Below, piece by piece: positions 24,711 through 36,336 of a stretch of 64,000 nucleotides of DNA. Under the pieces are notes generated by a model, which was given only the letters and a program-made list of their open reading frames with translations, searched no databases and was not told where the DNA came from. The position numbers and the translations under genes were made by a program. Each line of letters opens with the position of its first letter. Position 1 is the stretch's first letter. Origin of the DNA: Agrocybe praecox (lineage: Eukaryota > Basidiomycota > Agaricomycetes > Agaricales > Agrocybaceae); assembly GCA_964017145.1 (NCBI GenBank), contig OZ024846.1, forward strand, positions 1,364,001-1,428,000. Reading direction: 5' to 3'.

Positions 24711-26055
24711 TCACTGGATAAGGATCATCCATGCAAGGATAAAATAAAATAGACTGGCAAAGTACTTGATCAGTGATGTCATTGCACTCTTGTTTTTCAG
24801 TTCGGACTCACAGAAGGGGGTATACAGCTAGGAGAATCCGCTGCTGTTCGATTTTAGTCCCGTCAAGGAAGTTAACAGAAGCTAATAGCAAGTAAGTGAC
24901 GGAACAATGCAGGTATTGAGAGTCGCACCCCAAATACACCAAGCCCAAGCCAACAATGCTACTGGAGCACGTATCCAGATGATTCGAATGAAGCAAGAAA
25001 TTAAAGCGGCTATGTCGAGAGGTGCTATACAGTATCCGAGGACGCATAAGCCTTGGAAGAAAGAACTAAGATGTCGGTGGAGTTTATCAGTCCAGCTTCT
25101 AAATCATAGGAAGCAATATAACGTACACCCTACCACCCAAGAGCTGAAAACCTAGGAGTTAGAAATTATTCGAGAGAATTATCGATGATACGACAAACCT
25201 TAGCCTGTACAGTCACCGCCAGAGCACCCAAGGAGCAAATGACAATTACGCTCGAGAAGACGCTCAGTGAGCTTGCAGGGGGTGCCTACGTTATGCAGAA
25301 GTAAGGAAGAGGGTTGGCCTTACTTCAAAATATTCGACGTACGTTTATGCTCAGCATAATTGCTAAAGAGAGGCACAGAAGCAATGGTCCCCAAAGATCC
25401 CAATCTCTGTATAATTAACAAAGCATTAGTCAACTACGCATGGGAGGTTTGAGAGAATGGTAGTAACCTTAGAACTTCGCGACCACTTGAACGACGGGGA
25501 TATAGAACCTGAACGAGCTTAGAGTATATTGAGAGCAGGTCTCGGGCCTTTTGGGATGTTATGAAAGACAGTCTGCTGTACTGGTAACATGGCGCTTACG
25601 ATAGTTGTTGTGACTGGTTCGTCCAGTGTATCTCCTCCAGAGAATCTATACAGAAAGAACAAAGTGTTATCCTTCTGGTGTCAAGATAAATAGCATATAT
25701 GTACCTCTGCTCCACCTGCACGCCTCCCACCATCTTGCGATTAGGTGCCCTCGCACCCCCATCCGAACTTCCAATGTTGCCTTGCAGGGCCGGGCTCAAA
25801 GGCCTTCCATTGCTGGTTTCTCCTGGAGGCGCGAGCTGTTCAGGAACATACGTCGCACGTCCCTTTCCCTTGTCTGGAACCGTAGGGGACTGTGCAAGCC
25901 CGGGATGAGTGAAGCCCGGGATGTCGTCGTCGTTCAGATCGTCGTCATCGTCTAGAAGAAATGCAAGTCATTAAATGTATTACGACAACAATATACAACA
26001 TACCCGCTTGTATGAACTGAGAGTTCGCGGTCATTGGTGTTCGTACCGGGTCCAT
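24711..26055 (-). CDS. Yip1-family Golgi membrane protein (YIPF6-like)
   Basis: Ten exons (26055-26004, 25951-25705, 25645-25600, 25547-25468, 25406-25343, 25285-25199, 25143-25127, 25065-24929, 24881-24812, 24753-24711) join in phase to about 280 residues. No single open frame shows the gene. The first ~120 residues are acidic and soluble. The Yip1 domain then reads GGDTLDEPVTTTIARDLL, VLYPRRSSGREVLRDWDLWG, AKLLGGRVSFFQGLCVLGYC and ILLAVYPLLLFYFILAWMIL, with about five membrane segments. These lines match the YIPF6 branch closely. Yip proteins bind Rab GTPases and shape ER-Golgi traffic. Exon 7 is only 17 nt. The start is the only ATG of the first exon, 231 bp from the RPT2 start on the other strand. 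Confidence 0.9.
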
Positions 26056-26286
26056 AAGAGTTACTGACAAGTTACTGGATATGTTATGAGTGCTATCACT
26101 CAGTTGAGTACTACGCCGCTTGCCACGCTTCAGTACATTGATCACGCGTTATGAGAGCGGAGTTAATATATTTCCTCTTTGGGAAGACTGACGCGTCGCC
26201 TCTCACTTTAGTAAGTTCGGTCTCATACAACCTCTTCCTTCAAACGCTTTCATACCCTCCCTTATCCCTCGAATAACTAATTCGTC
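26056..26286. promoter_or_regulatory. Shared divergent promoter of YIPF6-like gene and RPT2
   Basis: Only 231 bp separate two start codons on opposite strands, so both core promoters must lie here. A pyrimidine-rich run precedes the RPT2 ATG. No specific factor site can be named. Confidence 0.55.
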
Positions 26287-27908
26287 ATGGTGAAAACTTT
26301 ACCTACTATACATTCAACGCGATACTCATATTTTGTTTCAGGGTAATTCGCCGTCTGGAATGCCCCCAACCGGTGGTGCACCACCAAACCCAAATGACAA
26401 AGACAAGAAAGAGCCAGCGAAGAAGAAGTGGGAGCCACCGCTCCCGACTCGCGTTGGAAAGAAGAAGAGAAAGGGTCCCACTGCAGCTTCAAAACTTCCT
26501 GCTGTGTTCCCTACAACGCGCTGCCACCTTAAGCTCCTTAAGATGGAGCGCATCAAAGATTACCTTCTCCTCGAGGAAGAATTCATCCAGAATCAGGAAC
26601 GCTTGAAACCCGAGGAGACACGAGAGGAAAAGAATGAGGAGGATAGGTCGAAGGTTGATGATTTGAGAGGTAGCCCAATGGCTGTTGGAACGTTAGAGGA
26701 AATTATCGACGACGACCACGCAATTATCAGTACCGCTTCCGGTCCGGAATCATATGTGTCCATCATGTCCTATGTCGACAAAGACCTATTGGAACCAGGA
26801 TGCCAGGTACTACTACATCACAAGACGCAGGCTGTTGTTGGTGTCCTACAAGACGACGCCGACCCCCTCGTTAACATCATGAAATTAGACAAAGCACCAA
26901 CAGAAAGTTACGCTGATGTTGGTGGATTAGAAAGTCAAATCCAGGAAATCAAGGTATATTTGAGAATTCTGGTCTTTCTCTGAATCTTCTCACCCATTTG
27001 ATTATAGGAATCTGTCGAACTGCCTCTCACTCATCCAGAACTGTACGAAGAAATGGGTATCAAGCCACCGAAGGGTGTCATTCTGTATGGTGTACCCGGT
27101 ACAGGAAAGACACTTCTCGCCAAGGCTGTGGCCAACCAAACGTCTGCTACTTTCTTGCGCGTCGTTGGCTCGGAGCTGATTCAGAAATATCTCGGTGACG
27201 GTCCCAAACTTGTTCGTGAGCTCTTCCGCGTAGCAGAAGAGCACGCACCTAGTATTGTATTCATTGATGAAATTGACGCTATTGGAACAAAACGGTGCGT
27301 TTCTTTATGCCTTATTGACTTCCTCTCTAATGCGCCTGTTACTTTTAGTTACGACTCAACATCAGGAGGAGAGCGTGAAATCCAGCGGACCATGCTGGAA
27401 CTTCTTAACCAGCTCGACGGTTTCGACACTCGTGGAGATGTTAAAGTGATCATGGCTACAAATAGAATCGACTCCCTTGACCCTGCACTCATCCGTCCCG
27501 GTCGTATTGACCGAAAGATCGAATTCCCTCTACCTGACGTGAAAACAAAGAGACATATCTTTAGGTATACTTTACTCCTTTGACTCCAATCAATCCAAAG
27601 TTACTGATAAGTCTTTGCAGGCTACATACATCACGGATGAGCCTGAGTGAAGACGTCGACCTGGAAGAATTCATCACAACCAAAGATGATCTTTCCGGTG
27701 CCGATATCAAGGCAGTATGTACTGAGGCAGGTCTGCTTGCATTGCGCGAGCGCAGAATGCGGGTGACTAAGGCGGACTTCACGACAGCTCGCGAGAAGGT
27801 AAATTGTACTTATTATGGTATGATTCAGAGCATCACTAATTATCTTCCTCTGATTTCTAGGTGTTATACAGGAAGAACGAGGGCACTCCCGAAGGGCTGT
27901 ATTTGTAG
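26287..27908 (+). CDS. RPT2: 26S proteasome regulatory particle AAA-ATPase Rpt2
   Basis: Six exons (26287-26289, 26342-26953, 27008-27294, 27349-27564, 27621-27798, 27861-27908) join in phase to about 447 residues. It has the Rpt2 N-terminal region with [12 protein letters not shown] and [19 protein letters not shown], a coiled coil and an OB fold. The AAA domain has Walker A GVPGTGKT (about 233-240), Walker B IVFIDE (about 288-293) and arginine fingers in [11 protein letters not shown]. The C-terminus ends Leu-Tyr-Leu, an HbYX motif that docks in the 20S alpha ring and opens the gate. The first coding exon is just the ATG. The next codon is Gly (MGNSPSG), which suits N-myristoylation known for Rpt2. 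Without this exon the first ATG would remove that Gly. Confidence 0.95.
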
Positions 27909-28047
27909 ATTACGCTTGTCATTGGTCATGCCTATTTTTCCGTCTTTTCAGCTTGTTTTTTGTCCCTGTGGTAATACATTATTTAAATTTCATCTATAAT
28001 ACAGTATGACTTCCACGAAACAGTCGTCGTCATCCTGTATGAGCTGG

Positions 28048-30127
28048 TTATTGATCTATTTCACGTATAGTGCACGACAACCGCCTGTTCATCGGTTGAG
28101 GCCAGTCCCAGAATTCAACATCCGAATCATCATTATCATCCAAGTCATGGTCAAGCAGGCTATTTTCTCGGTGAATATACATTATAGAAGGGATCCGACA
28201 TAAATCTGGGAACTCACCCTGTTCCCCCATTCTCGCCGTCCCTTAATTCTTCGACGAATATGAGCTCTGGAATCCAACCATTTACCCCCATAGAGTCAGC
28301 CTCCTGCTCTGAAAGGTCTGCTGCCTTGAGATTCATGACGTGGTTGCCTGCAGACCAAGCTCGGGGTAAGCGCCGGCGGATGGTGCGTGTTTCTTCGTCG
28401 TCAGAATCATAAACAAGGGAGTAAGGGGTTGGTATATTCGCCAGTTCGGATTCAAGTTTCGCAAGCGATTCTTCTGGAATCGATAATTGAGCGATGAACT
28501 TGGAGGTCTGGAGCCTATATTAGCAAGTATTCTTTTGGAAAATCTCAGTGCATGACCTTTACCTGATTGTATTCAAGCAAAAATGAAAATACTAGAGTGG
28601 TTTTGTACGCATAGAAGTCCTTGAGATGAGGATCACTTCCCCCAGAATCACCCATAAGTGTCTTGAGTGGCCTGAAGCTGATGGTACGACGCTTGGACAG
28701 TGTTGCAAGGTCGCTCCTTTGCGTGACAGGAAAAACCTCTATTTTAAAATAGGTATCGTCTTTCTCGTCTATAATAACCTTCCTCACTATCGCAGGGCGG
28801 TAGGGTATTTTTGCTTCAGCTTCAGAAACAGGCTGGTGAGGAAAGAAGCTGGCATCCGAAACCCGAGGCAAAGGTTCGTAATCGAGGGTCTTCTCGGGAC
28901 TAATTTGCAAGAGCACAATGTCTCCTCGCTTAAGAGACGGTTGAGACGAACATTTCTTCGACCGAGGTTGCGGCTCCAATATCGTGGAAGCTACGGCGGA
29001 GAACGTCAGGCGTCAATAGATAAGAGTTTTTTTTCTAGTGAGATTTTTACCTTTCCAATCTGGTTCTTCCCATTCATACTTGGGAGTTGCGTTCCATCCT
29101 TCTCGCTCCGCCAGCGTAGTGAGTTTGGAACGTAAAAAGCTGTAATCAGGAGTTTGATTGACCCCGAGACCAAAACAGTAGCTGGAGAACTCATGAAGCT
29201 CATGAGGAAGCCCTTGACAAAGACGTGCTGTAGTCCATGAGCGCTTCTTCTCTAATATTCGCCTAGCACAGTGTTTCCGAGTCCCCATTCTGATTTCCTC
29301 CCATGGCAGGTTACTACGAGCAAATAAGAGGATCGTATATGTCAAACTATGGAGATCGTCCCTGCGGGTCTGCTCTAGTATTTAGGTCAGTTTATGGTTT
29401 TTTAAAAAGCAGGAAGAAATTTTACCCAAACCCAGATGTGAGTGTATTGACACGTAAGGCAGCGTACCAATGGCGCCAGCGTCTTCTTTCAGTCGAGAAG
29501 ACAGGGCAGGCGTCCCTGGTGTTACAATTCTCCACCGACGAACGAGTCCAAAGTCCACAGGATGAATGACTCGAGCTTTGGGTCCGACGCCTAGTAAGAA
29601 GTTTTCAGGCTTGATATCACGATGAATAAAACCTTTGGTGTGTATGTACTCTACGGCATCTAGCTGGAAGATCATCTATTAGTGTGGCCCGTGTACTATT
29701 TTGTAAGCGGTTTATATCTATTGCTCACCATACCGATTGCTAGCCGTGCTGTTGTCTTCAAGCTGAATCGTTTTGCGCAATGATGAAAACGATCGCTCAA
29801 ACTCGGCCCAAGGAGATCCATGACCATGACATTGAACTTATTCTGACGACCATATATTCTAGCATTGAGGATGCATTCGGGTCCTTCGAGGGCTTTGTAG
29901 ATGTGATATTCATGTTCCAAGATAGGCCTGGTGACTTTGTCTGAAGCGAGCTCTCGCTTGATAGCTACCTGCTCTCCGTCTGGGTCGATACCCTCATCAA
30001 CAACTCCTGCAAAAGAATTCGGTCAGGGCGACAGGAGGAACGAAGAAACAAAACTGAATGTACCAAAACCTCCAACAGCAATTCGTTTCAAAATACGGAA
30101 AGACTCGAGCAGCCGTCCACCAGCCAT
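28048..30127 (-). CDS. Divergent casein-kinase-1-like protein kinase with long C-terminal extension
   Basis: Seven exons (30127-30064, 30006-29729, 29663-29426, 29374-29051, 28990-28563, 28507-28218, 28159-28048) join in phase to about 577 residues. The kinase domain has VAIK (Lys about 39), HRDIKPEN (about 128-135) and DFG (about 151-153). CK1-specific features are MDLLGPSLSD, the activation segment GTLPYVSIHSHLG in place of the usual TARYASINTHLG, and RRDDLHSLTY. The nucleotide loop reads IAVGGFG, with Ala where CK1 has its first Gly. The catalytic residues suggest an active Ser/Thr kinase. The ~270-residue extension after the kinase has no domain I recognise. It includes a Lys/Arg-rich part and an acidic Asp-rich end. 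The gene is tail-to-tail with RPT2, 139 bp apart. Confidence 0.87.
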
Positions 30128-30773
30128 GATGAAGTTAGATGTGCGCCGATGAGTTTTAGGCAGGACCTGGTGACTGGGCGCTGAACGGTAGGGGGTGGAT
30201 TTGTTGGCCTTGTATTAACATAGTATAGTGCCTGTCATTTCAGGCTCAGCGCGGTAGAAACGTCTGTAGCGGCAGCGCCAGTACATGAGGCACAGGAACA
30301 TTGGGTCATCCAATCATCGGAGAAGTTGTTGTCCGTGACAGTGTGCACTCCTTCCTTCCTTCTCTCATCTCTATTTATTTGCATTTTGCATGTTCAATTT
30401 GCCGACAACAAACTTTCCTTGCTCAAACAAAATCAGAGAATGTTGTACCTGCTAGGAACCAAGCACCCTGAACGAAACTCGATGAATAACCAGAACCCAT
30501 CCGACTCTTAGTCGTGATTCCTGAGCTTGCAAGATCATCTGGCTCGTCTATGGAATCCCTTGCGCTGTCAAAGTAAATGCTAATCTTGTCCTGACTCTAT
30601 ACGTTTCACCGGCGACAAATATCGCTTGTCGACAATTTGGGAAATAGTTCCAGACTTGGTTGTGCCTACGGAAGACCCATTTTCTCAAGGACTTCCTGTC
30701 AAATTGTTCTTATAAATTCAGTACGGCGCATGTCATGGATCGGTAGTACTCACAGCATCCCACAAGCACTACA
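30128..30773. other. Divergent intergenic region
   Basis: A 646-bp spacer between the CK1-like kinase (minus) and the 154-residue protein (plus). It presumably holds both promoters. The open frame at 30637-30852 runs into the next gene in another frame and is not coding. Confidence 0.45.
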
Positions 30774-31296
30774 ATGCCCCGCTCTACAATCGCAGTTGAA
30801 AACATCACTCCTGGAACGGTTATCTACGCTGTTCCCGGACCTCTCATTGTAGAAGATGTCCTAACTACTCAAACATTAACCAGACAACGAAGAGACAAGC
30901 ACCCACTCGTTGTCCTCTCTGTTGACACAGTTTCACAGCAAATTACGGTCACCTATATCGCTAGCTTCGTTGGCGCCAATTTAATTGCCGCTGTTCCTCT
31001 TCGAGGAGGAGACAATGCCAGGCGCTTATTTGTTCCTATAAGTCCTGCTATCAAGGAACTAGACTACGATCCAATTCAATGGGAAAGCCACTCCCAACCA
31101 ATCCCTGCTGGTTGGGTCTCTGTCCGGAGCAAAATGATTCTGACTGGTGCGAAGGTACGCATGTTTTTGGACAATAATAGGAATGCAGCAAGACATTAAT
31201 TTTGTTCTTCAGTTCAAGACCTTCGACGATAACAAATACTTTAGTGCGGAGACAGCCACTGCTCTTAACGCTCTCATTACAACTGTTGTTGCCTAA
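30774..31296 (+). CDS. Conserved-looking protein of unknown function, 154 residues
   Basis: Two exons (30774-31154 and 31213-31296) join in phase. The intron has a GTACGC donor and a TTCAG acceptor. The protein is compact and globular-looking, rich in beta-branched residues. It starts with PRSTIAVENITPGTVIYAVP and ends with FKTFDDNKYFSAETATALNA. There is no signal peptide, membrane segment or Cys pattern. I do not recognise the family. Codon use and splice sites look like those of the neighbouring genes, so the gene is probably real. Confidence 0.75.
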
Positions 31297-32163
31297 ACAA
31301 GAGTTGGTGTTTATCTAAAATTTGGTGATCTGTACCCTGACCATCTTTATAGTAGGCCTTTGACTTTTATTGCCATTATCCCGCCGTTACCAGCATTGCC
31401 TTTCCTTTGGGATTAAGGCCAAGGAAGACATCACAGTCTGGGAGATGTCGAGTTTACTTTGATGTATATTGAACAACAATCTCTTAATTCTTCAGCATCG
31501 TATGTTCAGGCTTTCTTGCAGTCTTGTTTTATTTGCTATTTTCTATATACGTTCTCATCGAAACGAGAACTAGAGCCACAGGGATATATTTATTTGATTA
31601 TCTATTCGATGTACAACACTTGCCGGGATGTATTTTTATTACAACTGTGATGTATATAAGAGTATTACATTACGGTGTTGCATACAAGTAATTTGTTTGC
31701 ATAACGGGACTGGACAAATATGCAAATGAGTGGAATATAATTTCCTGAGGTATATAGGCCGGTCATAAAATAGAGTATTTGGTTTGAAATCTTTAGGGAA
31801 GGGACGTTATGATTAAATATTTGAATGGTTCATGAAGAAATGATTGGGAAAATCTAGAGAGTGTCCTGTGTGTTGAGTTGCATTATATCATGGTAAAGTT
31901 GTAAATTAAATGGAGAAAGGGGGGAATGTCAAGGGAGTGTGCGCGTGAAAGATAAAAAATGGAGTGAAAAACATTTCTAGTACGGGTTCGATCCGTGCCG
32001 TATACAAGTCCGTTGCTGTCGTGATTTAGATGAGTGTGAATAAGAGTTGCAGGCACAGAACAACATAAGATATGCGGTGAAATTTTGAAACGGGATCTAA
32101 GGGAGAAGTCTATCATAGAAAAGATGAATGAGTTTCGACGCGCAGGATGAGAGGAAATGCAAT
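31297..32163. other. Intergenic, no gene seen
   Basis: Tail-to-tail spacer between two genes of unknown function, rich in A+T. The 110-codon minus frame at 31883-32215 overlaps the end of the next gene in another frame. Confidence 0.5.
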
Positions 32164-34628
32164 CTACCTTAGCCAAATGCAACCATCGCCGCTCTTCTCT
32201 TTCACGAGCTCCCATACGGCTTTGCCTACTGACCTGCCGCTAAGCGCATCTAGCAAGACCTCTCGGCCTTCTTTGGTTCCTTCGTACTCCATGACCCATT
32301 CACCTAGCCAACCTTCGCCCATTTCATCCAGATGATTGTTGTTCGAATTGGCTTTCTTTGTCCTAGACACCCTTGCGATCCACGCCCATCGCCTCACAAT
32401 GGCGTATCCCATTGGAGAGTGGGGGCTGGGTACTTTGGTTTCTGCCTTCATCAATCTCATATCCAAGATATCTTCCTGAGGAACAGGCGGCATACGAGAA
32501 ATCATAAACGTAAAATTAGGTGAAAAGGCCACCCCAAAGCCGCTGGAACGAGAGTTAGAGTTGTCTGTCGCGACCAGGTGCTTGTAATAAAATGGAGAGG
32601 GGAGGAGTAGTGGTTGGGAAATAGGGACAAGGAATGGTGGGGTGTAGGGAACGAGACCGCGTCCGTTGAACACAAGCCATTTGCGATGCCCAGCATCCGA
32701 TGATGTTGACATCGAATTGGTGGTCGTTTGCTTACCCTTGCCGTTCAACTGACCAGAAGTGTTGCTGCCGCTACTCGTGGGCGAGTACTTTGATCGTACA
32801 GTTCCATTCTTAGTGTCACTAGATTTGGGGCCCAATTCAAGTGCTCCCTCGTCCTCAGCACTCATTGGAACATAGCCAAAATTGCATACAACGTCGCCGG
32901 TGGACAAGTGATCCCAAAGTCCAGCACGCTGAAGCTGTTTTTCGCATTGAATAACACTCTTCCCGCCAGCATCTAAATGGGTACATGGGACAAAGACACG
33001 AATAATTGGTGCCCGTAGCCGAGAGGTCGCAGCTCGGGTGAGGTCATGATGCGAAGTACTGGAAATGGTGTTCTGGCTAGAAACGGTATTGGTGTTGGAA
33101 GCGGACGCCGAGGAAGGCGATAAGCGGGTTCTGTTCCCAGCAGGACTATCCCTCCCTTGTAATGAAGAAATTGAGGAGTCGCTGGAAGCTGCTCGTTGAT
33201 CTAGGGAGGCGAATCTCCGGTTTGGGCGCTTAAGTAAGGAACCTTCACCGTCTCGGCCCCGCTCGTAATCATAGTCGTAGCCATCCATGCTGTAGTACTT
33301 CTGCCTGCCAGTTTTACGTCTGCTCCAGGTATCGTGAAATTCCTTCAAGGTCCGGGGCTCTTCTGGAGGAGGAGGAATTATCTTGCTCCGAGTCCTCGAG
33401 GACCTAAGGCTAAAAATAGACAACCGGCGTCCATGCTTAGAAGTGTCATCATCTTCAACATAATTATCCGTTGACATCATTGATGAGAGGGTGCTGCTGG
33501 CTGATGGTCGCGGACCGTGGTGGTGATTTATTTTTGGCCTATTCATCTGTCCGAATTCGCCTTCATCGAGGCTGCTCCTCGCCGTGGTCGTCGCGGAAGG
33601 ACTGCGGCCGTTGGGCTTATTGGTGGCTGTGATGTGGTGCCTGGCCTGACGAAGGATTGAATTTGAACTGGAACCGTTGTTTCGATTTATTCTTAGATTA
33701 ATGAGAGTGGACTCGGGCCTGCGTGGTATCGTCTCTTCAGCATACGCTAATGGCGCGGGAAACGTGAGCTCGCGCGGAGAAGGGTAGGGGGATAATGAGA
33801 ACCGAGATCTGGCATATTTGAAAGTAGGCTCTAAGTCCGCAGGGGGTTCAGGTGGGATTGGTAATGAGGAGCTGTGCAGCAGTGATTGGAGGAGGAGGAC
33901 GAAACGTGAGTGGGCCTGAGAGAGTGCGATCAATTTCCTCGTCGTCTCGTCGTCTTCGAACGTCGGATAGAGAGAAGTGAGCGTGCGCAAAGCGTGTGTG
34001 GGGTACCGGTGAAGCGGTAGACGTTGTGATATCACTGAGGGGTTATAGATTTTAGTCAAAAGAAAGAAAACGTGCGGGGACACATACCTAGGAGATCTAG
34101 ATCGTGTATGGAGATGGGTATATGATGGTACTTCCTCATGTTGCGACCTTTCATTGCATGGGCGTACCCCGGTACAAAGCGCGCAAGAACTACATCCCGC
34201 AATTGAAGCTTCTTGAGGACCTCACGAAACGTTTTGCACGTTGCAAACATAGAATACGCGTCCACCCAGTCGAGATGGGCCACCAGCGCTGCAAGAAGTG
34301 GAGACGTTTGAAACGTTTCCAACATTTTTGCAGAAGATTTTGGATAGTAGGAAGAAAAGCTAGCTACTTTCCGTGGTGAAACTGGTGAGACGAGGGTTGG
34401 TTGCAGCTGCGTTTTTGATACTGGCGGCCTGCTGTCACCGGTGCCGTTGAGAGTGATTGCGACGTCCTGAGGAATGTAAGGTAAAGGTTTGTTCGCATTT
34501 CTGAGGTGACGAGCATCATCATCATTAAGCGAGATTTGCTCTTCTCCTTGGACTAGTCCCGATGGGTAAAAATCGAAAGCCCGTAACTGGAGCTTTGGTG
34601 GAGCAGTAGAAGTACAGACTGCCGACAT
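32164..34628 (-). CDS. Large protein of unknown function (possible F-box-like N-terminus)
   Basis: Two exons (34628-34088 and 34034-32164) join in phase to about 803 residues. The N-terminal part has a helical stretch, LDWVDAYSMFATCKTFREVL, then LKKLQLRDVVLARFVPGYAH. This resembles an F-box-like element, but the match is weak. The middle (about 300-550) is disordered, Ser/Arg/Asn-rich, with runs of Ser and PPPPEEP. The C-terminal third is more ordered, with PIIRVFVPCTHLDAGGKSVI, KWLVFNGRGLVPYTPPF and RRWAWIARVSRTKK. That pattern suggests a conserved domain I cannot name. The apparent upstream start (TTG) is not an ATG, so 34628 is chosen. It shares a 264-bp upstream region with IWS1. Confidence 0.8.
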
Positions 34629-34892
34629 TATTATGAGAGCGGGCAGCAAGAAAAGTATACAGAAGAGGATTGTTAGACTCGATTCATAAAGGCAAGAGAC
34701 AGACCAGACGACAGTTTAGTTGATGGATTGTTCCGTTAACCATTCATCTTCTGGCGCTCATCTCATCAATGACAGCACACGTGCCATAATGCCGACAGTC
34801 CCGTGGGAAGTTTCTCGGCATCCTCCACCTCACCCAGCTGCTCGCCACTGGGCTGCACATTGTCAACACCCTTTCAAAGCTCTCCGTTAACA
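34629..34892. promoter_or_regulatory. Shared divergent promoter of the 803-residue protein gene and IWS1
   Basis: 264 bp between two start codons on opposite strands. It contains a CACGTG palindrome near 34780, a possible bHLH/E-box site, and C-rich runs. Its role is inferred from position only. Confidence 0.45.
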
Positions 34893-36336
34893 ATGGTCAG
34901 TACACATGTTCGCTTGTTCAATCTCTCTAGGGCTTACATATAACACAGGTTCGAGACCTTGAACGCGAGGTTTTCGGTGGCTCCGAATCAGAGCTTTCGT
35001 CGGACGAGGAAGAGGGTTTGCATTTTCCGTTCCAAGGTCTAATAAGATAAGCTTACATGTCTGTTGTCCATTAGAACTTCAGAGAGACCAACACAAACAA
35101 GCCGTACCCCAGTCGGCGTCGGCACCCCAGTCTGGTTCTCGCCTTAAACCTCGCAGTAGCGAAAAGGCTTCTCGTAGTCACGAATATGAGTCGTCTGGTG
35201 GTGATTCCGAGGACGACTATGTGAGCGAACGCCCTCATAGCTCCTCTGTGGGTAAGGCTAGAAGAAAATCGAAAAAGTCTATGAGGGCGGTAGCCGACGG
35301 TGGCGACGACGGCGAGCCGAAGGTTCAAAGAAAGAGAAAGAGAAAGCAACCTGTAGAGGTCGATCTGAGCGAGCTGCCTCCCGAACAAGGTCGGTTTGAT
35401 TGTTTCCCAAGTGTCAAAGTGACACAACCAGACCTAAAAGTTGTTTGACAGCCAGCAAAATTCGTCTCGACATGAAAATCGACGAAATTCTGCGGTCAAA
35501 GAAGACCAATAGGCCGCGCAAGAAAAAGAACAACGATGAATCGCTAGATACTTTCGCCGATGATGAAGTTGCTCGCTTGCGAGAGACGATGAATAATGCC
35601 GCTGATGAGGATATAAGATCTAATTCGGACAAGCTACCTGCCACAGCCAAACTCAGGCTTTTGAATGAAGCCATGGATACATTGCGAAAGTGAGCTTTTA
35701 CTTTCTAAAAAAAAGTTACATTTGCGGTGCCTAATCATATGCCGGGTATTTAGGGCTTCTCTCGCCCAGTCTATGATTGATAATAACCTGTTGGAAGCCG
35801 TACGCCGATGGCTTGAGCCGCTCCCTGACAAGTCATTGCCCGCTCTGAATATCCAGCGCGAATTCTTCAACGTCATAAAAAAGATGGAGTTCATAGACAG
35901 CGCCGTACTTAAGGAATCGGGGCTGGGACGCGTCGTATTGTTTTATACAAAGTGCAAGCGGGTAACACCCGAGATCTCACGTATCGCTAATGACCTGGTA
36001 TCCACTTGGTCACGGCCTATCATCAAACGGTCTGCTTCCTACCGCGACAGGATTGTGCCCATGGCTAGCGGGGGTGCGGCAGATGGCGATATCGATATGC
36101 GCGCAGGAGAAAAGTTGAACGCCATCTTGAAGAGAGCTGCGGAGGCAGAGAAGGGCAAAGTAAGGAGGACCAATGCGGTCATGATTCCTCAAAGAGAATT
36201 GGGAACGTATACTGTGGCGCCGAAGATGAATGCGGGTATTGGGAGGGGCAATCTCAGTGTAGATGTGGATACGGAGCGCAGGAGAAAGAATGCAGAGAGG
36301 TTGAGGAGTCTGACGAGGAAGGTCAGTATGAAGTAA
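34893..36336 (+). CDS. IWS1: Transcription elongation factor Iws1/Spn1 (TFIIS N-terminal domain)
   Basis: Exons 34893-34895 (ATG only), 34949-35015, 35075-35389, 35452-35689 and 35754-36336 join in phase to about 401 residues. The N-terminal half is acidic and Ser-rich, then basic and lysine-rich, and disordered. The conserved core has KIRLDMKIDEILRSKK, LLEAVRRWLEPLPDKSLPAL, REFFNVIKKMEFID and LKESGLGRVVLFYTKCKRVT. This is the TFIIS N-terminal (LW) helical bundle of Iws1. The NDLVSTWSRPI segment then leads to a conserved basic tail. Iws1 binds Spt6 and works with RNA polymerase II in elongation and mRNA export. The first coding exon is only the start codon. Reading on past ATG without this splice gives an early stop. 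Confidence 0.93.

Noticed and set aside
30637..30852. Small plus-strand gene upstream of the 154-residue protein
   Set aside because: It overlaps the confirmed start of the next gene in another frame and its composition is not gene-like.
31960..32030. A second tRNA gene (a GGTTCGATCC-like B box)
   Set aside because: The flanking bases do not pair as a T-stem and no acceptor or anticodon arm can be formed.
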